64,000 bases of DNA from Anaerotruncus massiliensis (ex Togo et al. 2026). Lineage in GTDB: Bacteria > Bacillota > Clostridia > Oscillospirales > Ruminococcaceae. Below the pieces are notes generated by a model. That model did no database searches and had not been told where the DNA came from. It saw only the letters and a program-made list of their open reading frames with translations. Both the position numbers and the translations under genes were made by a program. The stretch covers positions 156,501 to 220,500 of the forward strand of contig NZ_LT962687.1 of assembly GCF_900199635.1 (NCBI RefSeq), given 5' to 3'. Of this stretch, positions 25,017-33,328 are shown piece after piece; position 1 is the first letter of the stretch, and every line of letters starts with the position of its first letter.

Positions 25017-25469
25017 TCACACTTCCTTTGCCTTGATGATGATGTCGGTGAATCCTTCGCCCTCCGCGTCCTCATTCGGAAGGAGCAGCCCCGCGAGGAC
25101 CGCCTCTGCGGTCAGCACGAGGCAGCCGGTCTCCCGGTCGAACGCGGCGTCCCCGCAGTGGATTTCCACCGCGCCGAACGCGTTCTTCTGGAAAAAGAGC
25201 GCGCCGCACAGCCGGTCGAAGAGGCCGTGGCAGCCGGGATTTCCGCCGGGCGGGCAGAGGATGTCGAACCGCAGGGTGAGCTTCACCCGTCCCCCCGGCG
25301 CGGCGGCGCGCTCGACGCCGGAAATCCCGACCGCGACGCAGGCCTGCCGGGTCGGGACTCCCTTGTAACCGCCCGGGAACTCTTCCCGGACGGCGATCCC
25401 TTCGAGAAGCGGGCTCTCCCGCAGGAAGGCGGCCATCTCCGCACGCAGGCCGGTCAGCGGATCAGTCAT
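25017..25469 (-). CDS. Head-tail joining protein (XkdJ-position)
   Basis: 150 aa, mixed alpha/beta (MAAFLRESPLLEGIAVREEF, RVKLTLRFDILCP, FTDIIIKAKEV). ATGA overlap with the upstream gene. Position between connector and sheath fits a tail terminator or neck protein; no sequence family named with confidence. Confidence 0.5.
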   Translation of the reverse strand: MTDPLTGLRAEMAAFLRESPLLEGIAVREEFPGGYKGVPTRQACVAVGISGVERAAAPGGRVKLTLRFDILCPPGGNPGCHGLFDRLCGALFFQKNAFGAVEIHCGDAAFDRETGCLVLTAEAVLAGLLLPNEDAEGEGFTDIIIKAKEV

Positions 25470-25813
25470 GCTTCAGATTCCTCCCTTACCAGCCGCGCCG
25501 CCGCCCAGCGAAACGCCGGATCGCCGCCGCAGTAAAAATCGTGGCAGAGCAGGATCTCATAGCGTTCGCCCCCCACCGTGAGGATGGAACCCTCCCGCAC
25601 CCGCTCGCCACCACCCGAAAGCGGCCCGTAGTAGATGAACTGCCGCGGGTCGATTTTCCCGAACCGCGACTGAATGTTCTGCGTGCGCGCCTGCGTGTCG
25701 TAGGCGCGCGGCTGCACGCAGGCGAAGAAGCGGAAGACCGCCCCGTCCTGCTCGAGCGCCGTCTCCCGGCCGCACTGCCTGATGGCGGCCGTCACCGCCC
25801 CGGCGATGCTCAT
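25466..25813 (-). CDS. Head-tail connector / head closure-like protein (XkdI slot)
   Basis: 115 aa. RFGKIDPRQFIYYGPLSGGG plus TVGGERYEILLCHDFYCGGD suggests a small beta-barrel closure protein. Start taken at ATG 25813 (ATGA overlap with the previous stop, AGGTGGAGG just upstream); a start at 25840 is possible. Confidence 0.5.
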   Translation of the reverse strand: MSIAGAVTAAIRQCGRETALEQDGAVFRFFACVQPRAYDTQARTQNIQSRFGKIDPRQFIYYGPLSGGGERVREGSILTVGGERYEILLCHDFYCGGDPAFRWAAARLVREESEA

Positions 25814-26160
25814 GCCTCCACCTGCCTGAAGGACGCGCATCCGCAGTCCAGAAGATCGGCGGCCCCTGCGAGCAGCTCGTCACGCAGCAGCCGTGTCCCC
25901 TCGAGGCCGTCCTCCGCCGGGGAGAGGGAAATATCCCCCACCCGGATGCTCTGCGTGTTCTGCCGGGAGAGCGCGTACTGGTAGCAGGCCTCCCCGGCGG
26001 CGGCGAGCAGCAGCCGCTCGTCCGCCGCGTCCGCGCCCGGCAGCAGGTGTTCGGCCAGGCGCGCTGCCGCTGCCGCGCAGAGCGGCTTCCAGCCCTCCGC
26101 CCCGTCCGTCTCCAGCCCCGCCAGCCGCACAAATCGGCTGAAAATGGCTTCCGTATCCAT
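25810..26160 (-). CDS. Head-tail connector protein, gp6-like (XkdH slot)
   Basis: 116 aa, mostly helical (MDTEAIFSRFVRLAGLE, RLLLAAAGEACYQYALSRQN, LRDELLAGAADLL), as in gp6/YqbG-like adaptor rings under the portal. AAAGGAGGC precedes the start. Confidence 0.55.
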   Translation of the reverse strand: MDTEAIFSRFVRLAGLETDGAEGWKPLCAAAAARLAEHLLPGADAADERLLLAAAGEACYQYALSRQNTQSIRVGDISLSPAEDGLEGTRLLRDELLAGAADLLDCGCASFRQVEA

Positions 26161-26351
26161 AAAACGCCTCCTTTACACGGCGGGGGAACACATTTCCCCC
26201 GCACCCCCATTGCGCGGCGGAAAACCGGCCGCCTCCGGCGTCCGGCCGTCCGGGGCTTCGCCCCGCCCGGCTGCGCGGGCCCGTTTCCTCGGGCCCGCGC
26301 GTTTTCCGCCGCTTTGCCGCGCGCCCTCCGGCGCGCTTTTTGCGTCTCGCC
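26161..26351. other. GC-rich spacer between capsid and connector genes
   Basis: 191 bp without a gene; contains short GC hairpins that could process or stabilise the capsid transcript. Confidence 0.4.
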
Positions 26352-27377
26352 TTACGCGGTCTTGAGCGTCAGGACCTTCACCGCGTCGGGGAAGATCTTG
26401 GCGAACCCGCTGGTCGAGGTGACGGCGGCGCGTTCAAGCTGGGTGTTGATGAGCTTGTCGTAATCGACGGTGATGTCGCCGGCGGTGACCATCTCAAGCG
26501 CAAAGTTCTTGTCGAGCGCGACGATGGTGCCGGCGGGCACGGCGGCGCAGCGGATGACGTTCGCGCCGAGCGGGGTGCCGATCATGCCGCTGCCGGTGAA
26601 GTTGAGTCCGGCGACGGGATCACGCAGCTCGGTGAGGACAAGAAGCTTCTGCATCATGTCGGGGGAGGCGATCAGCGTGTTCATCTGGAAGTCGCTGAAC
26701 CTGCCCCACAGGGCGAGCAGATCGTCGTAGGAGAGCTTGCCGGCCTCGGCGGTCTTGACGACCTCGGCGGCGTTGCCGTTGGCGTCGCCGGGCGCGTCGC
26801 CGTTGATCAGCACGTTCACCGCGTCGGCGAGCTGAGCCTTGGTGATGTAGGCGCCGATCTGCTTCAGGGTGATCGAGAAGAGGTCGATGCGCTGGAACTT
26901 GACCGCCTCATAGGAGGCGACGAGCATACGGCCCCGCTTGGTGAGCCGGACGAGATTGTCCTTGAGCTTGATGACCGTCTCGGGGATGGCCGCGCCCTCG
27001 GCGACGACCGAAGCGGACACGTCGTGCCCGTCGGCGGTGGCGATGGTGCGGTAGTCGAGCGAGTTGATGACCGTTTTGGACGCGATGATGCTCTGGATCA
27101 CTGCGCTCTCATCCATGCCCTGCAGGACGGCGCGTGCCACATATTCGGGGAAGAGGGCGGCGGAATCGCTCGTGCCGAAGAACTTGGCGATCGTATCGCT
27201 CTTGGGACCGCTCACCCGGATGTCGAACCGCTTGAGCTGGCGCTGAAAGGCGTCGAGCCCGGCCAGCTCGGTGCCGGCGTAGGCGGCGGAGGGATCGAGC
27301 TTTTCGAGCTGGTCGGAAAAGGGGACCCCCGCCTTGTACATCGTCTTGTCGAGCCGGATATTCTGGTAGTTTGCCAT
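26352..27377 (-). CDS. Phage major capsid protein (XkdG-like)
   Basis: 341 aa. N-terminal arm ANYQNIRLDKTMYKAG, then SAALFPEYVARAVLQGMDES, VSASVVAEGAAIPETVIKLK, MNTLIASPDMMQKLL and VDYDKLINTQLERAAVTSTS, a layout consistent with an HK97-fold capsid protein. ATG 27377 (MANYQ) is preferred because AGGAAGG is 9 nt upstream; an ATG at 27386 touches that site. No separate scaffold gene is seen. Confidence 0.85.
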   Translation of the reverse strand: MANYQNIRLDKTMYKAGVPFSDQLEKLDPSAAYAGTELAGLDAFQRQLKRFDIRVSGPKSDTIAKFFGTSDSAALFPEYVARAVLQGMDESAVIQSIIASKTVINSLDYRTIATADGHDVSASVVAEGAAIPETVIKLKDNLVRLTKRGRMLVASYEAVKFQRIDLFSITLKQIGAYITKAQLADAVNVLINGDAPGDANGNAAEVVKTAEAGKLSYDDLLALWGRFSDFQMNTLIASPDMMQKLLVLTELRDPVAGLNFTGSGMIGTPLGANVIRCAAVPAGTIVALDKNFALEMVTAGDITVDYDKLINTQLERAAVTSTSGFAKIFPDAVKVLTLKTA

Positions 27378-27394
27378 ATGCTTCATCCTTCCTG

Positions 27395-28336
27395 TCAAAT
27401 ACAAAATGCACCGTTGTCGGACGGCTTTTCCGGTTTCCCGCCGAGCTGCAAAAAGGCGGGAGCCTTCCCCGCGAACCCCTTGCAGAAGGCGTCGAGCTGT
27501 CCTTCGTCCATGCCCGCGGCGGCGGATTCGGCGGCGGCCGCGTCAAGCGCGGGCAGCGCGAAGGCCGCCAGCCGCACGAACTCCTTCCGCTTTTCCATAA
27601 GCCGCGCCCGTCCGGCCTCGGCGAGCGCGCCGAGCTCCCGGAGCTGCTTTGCCAGCGCAAGCGCCTGCGCGTGGCCGAGCGTTACCCCGCCGCCCCCCTC
27701 GAGCGATTTGACGAGATCCTCCCCGGCGGTATGCGCGCCCTTGGTGACCCCGGCCCGCTTCTGGGCGGGGACCGCGACAAACGACCATTCGTAGGCGTCG
27801 GTGGGGTTTCGAAGCTCGTGCCAGCAGAGCGCGCCGCCGTATTCCTGTCCCGCCTCGTGGGAGCAGGGCCTTTCCCGCACGTCCGCTCCGCAGATTGAGC
27901 ACTCCGCCCGTTCGACGGCGCAGCCGACGCTGACCTCCTTTTTGATACCCGCGTCGATCTCGAGGATGAGATCGGCGTTCTTGTCGCACCGCACCATGTA
28001 GGCCCACGCGCGCAGCGCGGCGTAGGGTTCCCCGGCGGCGGTCAGACGGCCCTGGTCGGTCTCCACGGCGGTCTCAAAGATGCGTGCGGTCTGGTTTTCT
28101 CCGCGCGGGTTGTGGTCGAAGATGCCCGTCTTTCCCACAAAGAGCGCCGCCAGCTTTTCGAGCGACGCGGCGGGGAACCGCTCGTAGTCGCGGTCGACCT
28201 CGTTGTCGCAGAGCAGGAGCGAAAAGACATAGACCTCTTCCGCGGAGAGCTCCCGCCGGGAAAAGCGGTTGATTTTGGCGAGCTGTTCCCCCGTCGCGGG
28301 GGTATCCGCCGCCTTTTGGATGACTGCCTGTTTCAT
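27395..28336 (-). CDS. Putative prohead protease / capsid maturation protein (XkdF slot)
   Basis: 313 aa. ELSAEEVYVFSLLLCDNEVD, RFPAASLEKLAALFVGKTGI, FDHNPRGENQTARIFETAVE and DAYEWSFVAVPAQKRAGVTK resemble phage maturation proteases of the S78/XkdF kind. A cysteine/histidine cluster CSICGADVRERPCSHEAGQE may bind zinc. The C-terminal helical part (about 230-313) could act as an internal scaffold. ATGA overlap with the portal gene and GGAGGAG before the start. Confidence 0.62.
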   Translation of the reverse strand: MKQAVIQKAADTPATGEQLAKINRFSRRELSAEEVYVFSLLLCDNEVDRDYERFPAASLEKLAALFVGKTGIFDHNPRGENQTARIFETAVETDQGRLTAAGEPYAALRAWAYMVRCDKNADLILEIDAGIKKEVSVGCAVERAECSICGADVRERPCSHEAGQEYGGALCWHELRNPTDAYEWSFVAVPAQKRAGVTKGAHTAGEDLVKSLEGGGGVTLGHAQALALAKQLRELGALAEAGRARLMEKRKEFVRLAAFALPALDAAAAESAAAGMDEGQLDAFCKGFAGKAPAFLQLGGKPEKPSDNGAFCI

Positions 28337-29490
28337 CGGTTCTCCTCCGTCCGCTCCAGTTCCCGCGCGAGCTTGTCGGCCTGCAAATTCTGCAGGCGTG
28401 CGTTGGCAAGCTCCAGCTCGTCCTGGAGGTTGATGTTGTCCCATGCGATGTCCACGCCGCAGGCGTAGCCCCGCAGGCGCAGAAAGACCGTGCAGATGCG
28501 GATGAGTACGGGGGTGAGCAGGCGGCGGTAGCTCTCCAGCTCGGAGGTGAGGATATCCGCCTGCTGCGCGCTCATCCGTTCGGTGGTCGACCAGTTGAGG
28601 CCGAGCAGGAAGGGCGGCACGCCGAGCTTGGCGACGATCTGCTCGAGCATCTGCCGGACCGGCACCTCGGTGCCGATCATCTGGTTGTCCGCGCCGATCA
28701 CCTTGATGTCCACGTCCCCCACGGCGACGAAATCCTTGATCGCCCCCTGCTTGACCGAATCCATCGCGTCGGCCCATTCGCGTGCGATGTTCTCCGCGAT
28801 CTCCCTGGCGCACGCCCGGTCGACCGCGTTGGCGCCGGGACGGTAGGTCACGGCGTAGCGCAGGTTGGCGATCCGCTCGAAGTTCTGCCCGATCGACGCG
28901 TAGATCTTCATCAGCACGTCGGACACGAAGGGCAGCCCGGCGAGCAGCGAGGCGCCGCGCAGCTCCCCGGCCGCGGGGTTAAGCGCCGAAAAGACGATGA
29001 GCTCGGGCCAGGGGACGGGAACGGGGGCGAGCCCGTCCTTCGCGGCGCACACCTGCACGCCGAAGGGTGAACCCGCGTCCCGGAACGCGATGTTGCGCAG
29101 CGGCGCGTTATAGAGCCCGGCGACGGATTTCCCGTCCGCCGCGACCACGATTTCACCGACCGCGTTTCCATAGGTGAGCAGGCTGTCTAGATAGCAGCGC
29201 ACGAAGCTCTCCATGCCCCACGAGACCGCGCCGACCGGCACCCCGCGAAAAAACGCCTCCAGCTCGGCCTGCGCCGCGCGGTTGGAGCAGACGGGCGCAC
29301 ACCCGCCGACCAGCCGCCCGATCTTGTCGATCGCCGCGTCGATCACCGGGATGGCGCGCCGCAGCCCGTCATAGACCGCGCAGTCGGGCGTGGCCAGCGG
29401 CAGCAGGCCGTCCCAGCCCCGGCAGGGCTCGCGGGCGGTCTGTACGCTGACCGCCGCCTCCCCCCGCCGGAAAAAATCCCTGATTTTCAA
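28333..29490 (-). CDS. Phage portal protein
   Basis: 385 aa. Portal-like features: AIPVIDAAIDKIGRLVGGCA, a crown-wing region with FVRCYLDSLLTYGNAVGEIV, PWPELIVFSALNPAAGELRG, and clip/stem helices with LEQIVAKLGVPPFLLGLNWS and ILTSELESYRRLLTPVLIRI. The start is taken as TTG 29490 (GGGGAGG 6 nt upstream); the ORF further upstream is low-complexity. Confidence 0.82.
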   Translation of the reverse strand: MKIRDFFRRGEAAVSVQTAREPCRGWDGLLPLATPDCAVYDGLRRAIPVIDAAIDKIGRLVGGCAPVCSNRAAQAELEAFFRGVPVGAVSWGMESFVRCYLDSLLTYGNAVGEIVVAADGKSVAGLYNAPLRNIAFRDAGSPFGVQVCAAKDGLAPVPVPWPELIVFSALNPAAGELRGASLLAGLPFVSDVLMKIYASIGQNFERIANLRYAVTYRPGANAVDRACAREIAENIAREWADAMDSVKQGAIKDFVAVGDVDIKVIGADNQMIGTEVPVRQMLEQIVAKLGVPPFLLGLNWSTTERMSAQQADILTSELESYRRLLTPVLIRICTVFLRLRGYACGVDIAWDNINLQDELELANARLQNLQADKLARELERTEENR

Positions 29491-29692
29491 ATTGATCCTC
29501 CCCTCGGGGCGGGGGCAAACCAGATGTTTTCCCCCGCGCCCCCTTTCGTTGCCGCCGCCCTCCGGCGGCGTATCCATCCCCGCCCGGCGCGCATTCGCCG
29601 CCGCGGGGCCGCCCCGCGCTTCGCGCGGGGAGCGCGCGCCGCCTGCGGCGGCCCGCGCCCGCCGTCCCTCCGGTCCGGCGCGGCCCCGCCCC
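29491..29692. other. GC-rich spacer between terminase and portal genes
   Basis: 202 bp with no credible gene. Several GC palindromes (for example CCCCGCGC-TTC-GCGCGGGG). The only long gap in the head module. Confidence 0.45.
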
Positions 29693-30946
29693 TCATCCCC
29701 GCGCCACCGCGGCGGCGGCGCAGCCCGGCTCCCCGCGCGCAAGCAGGGTGGCGGCAAAGTAGCGGATGTCGTCCATGGCGTGGTCGTTCTGCTTGACGGG
29801 CGCGTCCCGCCCGGCGCGCTCGTCCCAGCGGTAGAGCCCGAACTCCCGGATCGTGTCGGCGCACCCGGCGCAGAAGCGGAGCCTTTCCTCCCGGAGCAGC
29901 TCGCTCACCAGCCGGATGCCGTCCGCCACATCGTTTTTGGCGGGCAGGGCGGGAAATCTGCCGTGCCGCCGGATGCAGGCGAGAAAACTCGCGGCGGACG
30001 GATCGACGACGACCGCCTCGACGGGCCGGTCCCCGGCGAGCGCTTCGAGCGCGGCGTAATATTCCTCGTCGGTCTTTAGCTCTCCCGTCCTGCGGGAGTC
30101 GTGGTAGTATTCCGCCAGCCGGTACCAGACGCCGCCCGCCTCCCCCCACAGCCCGAAGGAGGCGGGGTTGACGGTGCCGTAGTCGCAGGAGATGAAATAG
30201 CGGGAGCAGGCCGGCGCGGAATCCACCACATGCCGGAGCGGGTCGAACATCGGGTAGACGGCGCCCTGCGCGGCGGTCCACCTGCCCAGGACGAACCGCT
30301 CGCGGAACGCGCCGGAGTAGAGCTGCTCATACCGCCGCAGGACGGCGGGGGAGAGGGCGGGGTTGTCGCGCATGGTGAAGTGCAGATAGAGGGCGTTTTT
30401 TTCCTTCGCCTTGAGGATCCACTCGGTGTAAAACCAGTGCTGCGGATGCTCGGGATTGCAGGAGAACCACAGCCGCGCGCCCTCGACGGAGCAGCGCGCC
30501 ACGGCCTGCTCGACAAAGGAGCGCGGCATGAGCGCGGCCTCGTCGAGCAGCACGCCCGCGAGGGTGACCCCCTGGATAAGCGCGGCGCTCCCCTCGTCCC
30601 GCCCGCCGAAGAGATAGAAGCGGTTGCGCCGGTTTTGGAAGGCAACCTCGAGCACGCCGCGGGAAAGCCGTTCCTTCACCGCGAAGCCGAGCTCCCGCAG
30701 GCAGGGAAGCAGCGGGGACACGACGTTGCGGCGCAGGGCGGCCACCGTCTTGCCGCAGAGCGCGAAGCACTGCCCGTCAAAGCCTGTCATCGACCAGAGG
30801 AGGAACCCGAGCGAAAGGCAGAACGTCTTGCCGCTGCGCACCGCCCCGTCGCAGATGACCGCGTCGCGGGCTTCATGGGGGCTTCCCGGCCGCCACCAGG
30901 TGAGCGCGGTCATCTGCTTTTGGGAGAACCGGGTGAAATCACCCAT
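29693..30946 (-). CDS. Phage terminase large subunit (PBSX/XtmB type)
   Basis: 417 aa. ATPase: Walker A variant CDGAVRSGKTF (about residues 31-41), Walker B GVLLDEAALM, coupling SCNPEHPQHWF. Nuclease domain acidic residues in FISCDYGTVNP, VVVDPSAASF and NDHAMDDIRYF. It packages DNA into the prohead. The start MGDFTRFSQK overlaps the small-subunit gene by 8 nt. All key motifs appear intact, so it is not obviously decayed. Confidence 0.9.
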   Translation of the reverse strand: MGDFTRFSQKQMTALTWWRPGSPHEARDAVICDGAVRSGKTFCLSLGFLLWSMTGFDGQCFALCGKTVAALRRNVVSPLLPCLRELGFAVKERLSRGVLEVAFQNRRNRFYLFGGRDEGSAALIQGVTLAGVLLDEAALMPRSFVEQAVARCSVEGARLWFSCNPEHPQHWFYTEWILKAKEKNALYLHFTMRDNPALSPAVLRRYEQLYSGAFRERFVLGRWTAAQGAVYPMFDPLRHVVDSAPACSRYFISCDYGTVNPASFGLWGEAGGVWYRLAEYYHDSRRTGELKTDEEYYAALEALAGDRPVEAVVVDPSAASFLACIRRHGRFPALPAKNDVADGIRLVSELLREERLRFCAGCADTIREFGLYRWDERAGRDAPVKQNDHAMDDIRYFAATLLARGEPGCAAAAVARG

Positions 30947-31439
30947 CCGCCCCGTCCTCCGCGCGCGGGTCGTCGGCGGGGGCCTGCGCCGACCGGGCGA
31001 GCGCCGCGAGCAGGGAGCCCGCCGCGTTCTGCTCGCCGCCGTCAAGCCCCGCGAGCAGCGAAAGAGCCTTGAGCCGGTCGCAGAACTTGATCTCCACCCC
31101 GCCCCCCTTGGGGAGCCGCACCTCGGCCACATGGAAGAGGTCGGCGGCGGAGGCCGGGCCTCCCTCGCCGGAAAGCAGCGGCAGCGCGCCCGCGGCGTCC
31201 CCCAGCGCGATGCGTTCGAGCCCTGCCCGCGCGAGCGACGCGGGCGCGCCGAAGGAGAGCTCCTTTCGCAGCCGGGCGATCGATCGGCGCACCTTCGCGT
31301 CGCCCAGCAGCGCCGCTGACTGCATGCCGCAGTCTCCGGCGCCGAAGCCCGCTTTACGCGCGGCCTCCTCGGGCGGAAAGCCGCGCGCCATATAGACGCA
31401 GAAGGCCCTCCGCCTCTGCGTGTTGAGAGAGGGTTTCAT
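30939..31439 (-). CDS. Phage terminase small subunit
   Basis: 167 aa. An N-terminal helix-turn-helix-like segment (NTQRRRAFCVYMARGFPPEE, AARKAGFG) and DAKVRRSIARLRKEL resemble XtmA/terminase_2 small subunits that recognise packaging sites. AAAGGA is 8 nt before ATG 31439. First gene of the cluster. Confidence 0.78.
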   Translation of the reverse strand: MKPSLNTQRRRAFCVYMARGFPPEEAARKAGFGAGDCGMQSAALLGDAKVRRSIARLRKELSFGAPASLARAGLERIALGDAAGALPLLSGEGGPASAADLFHVAEVRLPKGGGVEIKFCDRLKALSLLAGLDGGEQNAAGSLLAALARSAQAPADDPRAEDGADG

Positions 31440-31510
31440 AGGCCACATCCTTTCACCCGTACCGGAAAACGGGGCGGAAATTGCGGAAAAACGCAACGAA
31501 CGCGCCGGGA

Positions 31511-31526
31511 GAAAAAATATTTTTTC
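31511..31526. promoter_or_regulatory. 16-bp AT palindrome at the head of the phage cluster
   Basis: GAAAAAATATTTTTTC, perfect, in the divergent spacer between terS and trmL. Could be an operator or bent promoter element; no clear phage-facing -35/-10 seen. Confidence 0.4.
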
Positions 31527-31564
31527 AAAAACCCTGCGGAAGTGCGCCGCAAACTGGCGGATAC

Positions 31565-31594
31565 TTGACTAAACTGTGAAGAAAATGGTAAATT
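31565..31594 (+). promoter_or_regulatory. Promoter of trmL
   Basis: TTGACT (31565-31570), 18-nt spacer, TAAATT (31589-31594), about 55 nt before the start codon. Confidence 0.55.
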
Positions 31595-31648
31595 ATAAGG
31601 TACAGCAGGCGCGCCTGCACGACAGAAAAGGGAGCTGGAAAAGCCGGA

Positions 31649-32161
31649 ATGTCCGTTTTGAATATCGTCCTGATCGAACCGCAGATTCCCCAGAACACGG
31701 GGAACATCGCGCGGACCTGCGCGGCGACGGGGGCGCGGCTGCACCTGGTGGGGCCGCTGGGCTTTGAGATCACCGACGCGAAGCTCAAGCGCGCCGGTCT
31801 GGACTACTGGCGCCTGCTCGACATCACCACCTATGAGAGCACGCCGGAATTCTTTTCCCGCAACCCGCGGGGCGAGTTCTACTATTTCACCACGAAAGCC
31901 CGCCGGACCTATACCGATATCGCCTACCCGGACGACGCGTACCTCGTGTTCGGCCGGGAGGACGCGGGCCTGCCGGAGGAGCTGCTCCGCGCGAACCCGG
32001 ACCGTTGCGTGCGCCTGCCGATGATCGCGGGGGCGCGCAGCCTGAACCTCTCCAATACGGTGGCGGTGGCGGCCTACGAGACGCTGCGGCAGTGGGGATT
32101 CCCGGCGCTCCAAAACCATGGAAAGCTGACGAAATACGACTGGGACGCGGTCCCTTTGTGA
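31649..32161 (+). CDS. trmL: tRNA (cytidine(34)-2'-O)-methyltransferase
   Basis: 170 aa, SPOUT fold. IVLIEPQIPQNTGNIARTCA (motif 1 with the conserved N and R), YLVFGREDAGLPEEL (motif 2) and RLPMIAGARSLNLSNTVAVA (motif 3 with the SAM knot) are diagnostic. It methylates the wobble ribose of tRNA-Leu species. A DegV-family gene follows after 12 bp. Confidence 0.93.
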   Translation: MSVLNIVLIEPQIPQNTGNIARTCAATGARLHLVGPLGFEITDAKLKRAGLDYWRLLDITTYESTPEFFSRNPRGEFYYFTTKARRTYTDIAYPDDAYLVFGREDAGLPEELLRANPDRCVRLPMIAGARSLNLSNTVAVAAYETLRQWGFPALQNHGKLTKYDWDAVPL

Positions 32162-32173
32162 TGGGAGAAACAG

Positions 32174-33109
32174 ATGGGAAAGAAAAAGACGACGGATCAG
32201 AGGATCCTGCTGATGACCGATTCCGCGAGCGATATCTCCGACGCCGACCTGCTGGAGGGCGGCATCGTCATGCTGCCGATCCCGATCGCGATCGACGGCA
32301 AGGGCTATCTTGAGCGGGTGGATTTCACCACCCGGGAATTTTACGAGCGGCTGACGGCGGCAAAGGAGCTGCCCGTGACGAGCCACATCCTGTCGATCAC
32401 CTACCAGCAGGCGTACCTTGACGCGTTCGAGCAGGGCTATACCGACGTGATCAACACGACGATCACCTCGGTGGGCTCCAACATGTTCGAGGCGGCGGTG
32501 TTCGGCAAGCAGCAGTTTTATAAGGAGCACCCCGAGGCGGAGGGGAAGATGAACATCACCGTGCTCGATTCCGGCACCTACACGCTGGGCTACGGCTACC
32601 CGATCGTCGAGGCGTCCAAGATGATCAAGGCGGGCAGGAGTGCGGAGGAGATCACCGCCTGGCTCGACGATTTCTACGCGACGGTGGAGATCATCTTCGC
32701 CGCCTACTCGCTCGAATACGCGCGGAAATCGGGCCGCATCCCGGCGGCGTCCGCGTTTGTCGGGGACGTGCTCGGCCTGCGCCCGATCATATCGATTGTG
32801 GATGGGGTGACGACGGTGGTGGAGAAGGTGCGCGGGGACAGAAACGTCGTTCCGCACATTGTGGATTACGCCTACGGCCGCGCGGTGGACAAAAAGGCGC
32901 CGACGGCGGTCATCTGCGGCTCGGTGGAGCAGTACGGGGAAGACATTTACAAGGCGGTCGCCAAAAAATTCGGACACGCGCCGAAGGCGCGCTACCTCGC
33001 GGGAGCGTCGATCGCGATCAACTCGGGCCCGAAGGTCGCGGGCGTGATCGTGCGCGGGGAAAAACGGATCAACACCCGGGCGCGGGAGCAGGATTTCATC
33101 CGGGGCTGA
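32174..33109 (+). CDS. DegV family fatty-acid-binding protein
   Basis: 311 aa. MTDSASDISDADLLEGGIVM, KELPVTSHILSITYQQAYLD, a DSGTYTLGYGYPIVEAS segment (the Thr/Ser lipid-head site), SLEYARKSGRIPAA and LRPIISIVDG. DegV/FakB proteins hold a fatty acid for phosphorylation by FakA. Downstream of trmL and likely co-transcribed. Confidence 0.9.
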   Translation: MGKKKTTDQRILLMTDSASDISDADLLEGGIVMLPIPIAIDGKGYLERVDFTTREFYERLTAAKELPVTSHILSITYQQAYLDAFEQGYTDVINTTITSVGSNMFEAAVFGKQQFYKEHPEAEGKMNITVLDSGTYTLGYGYPIVEASKMIKAGRSAEEITAWLDDFYATVEIIFAAYSLEYARKSGRIPAASAFVGDVLGLRPIISIVDGVTTVVEKVRGDRNVVPHIVDYAYGRAVDKKAPTAVICGSVEQYGEDIYKAVAKKFGHAPKARYLAGASIAINSGPKVAGVIVRGEKRINTRAREQDFIRG

Positions 33110-33111
33110 GG

Positions 33112-33149
33112 GCGCCGCAGGCGCTTTTTGCACATGTCGTGTGCAAAAA
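33112..33149 (+). terminator. Terminator after the DegV gene, double hairpin
   Basis: GCGCC-GCA-GGCGC followed by TTTTT (33112-33129), then an overlapping second stem TTTTTGCACA/TGTGCAAAAA (33125-33149). The two stems share the T-tract, so they are alternative folds. Confidence 0.7.
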
Positions 33150-33214
33150 TCCCCAAAGAAAACGTCAAACCTTGCGGCATGGCTGTTCAAAGCAGGGAAA
33201 ATGGGCAAAAGCCC

Positions 33215-33243
33215 TTGCAAAATGCGGGTTGTTGCATTAAAAT
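33215..33243 (+). promoter_or_regulatory. Promoter of the pgk-tpiA-gpmI run
   Basis: TTGCAA (33215-33220), 17-nt spacer, TAAAAT (33238-33243), giving an 80-nt leader before pgk. Confidence 0.65.
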
Positions 33244-33328
33244 ATTCATGGTTTCAGGTTATGCAATCTGCATCAATCGACCGGGTAAGTCTATGCCAAT
33301 TTACATAAAATGAAGGGTGGCTATTTCA

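Noticed and set aside
18920-31439. Ordinary active prophage
   Set aside because: No integrase, repressor, replication or lysis genes and no att-like repeats were found around it, although packaging and structural genes look intact.
33317-33328. GTG start for pgk four codons upstream
   Set aside because: The GTG is part of the AAGGGTGG ribosome binding site of the ATG at 33329.
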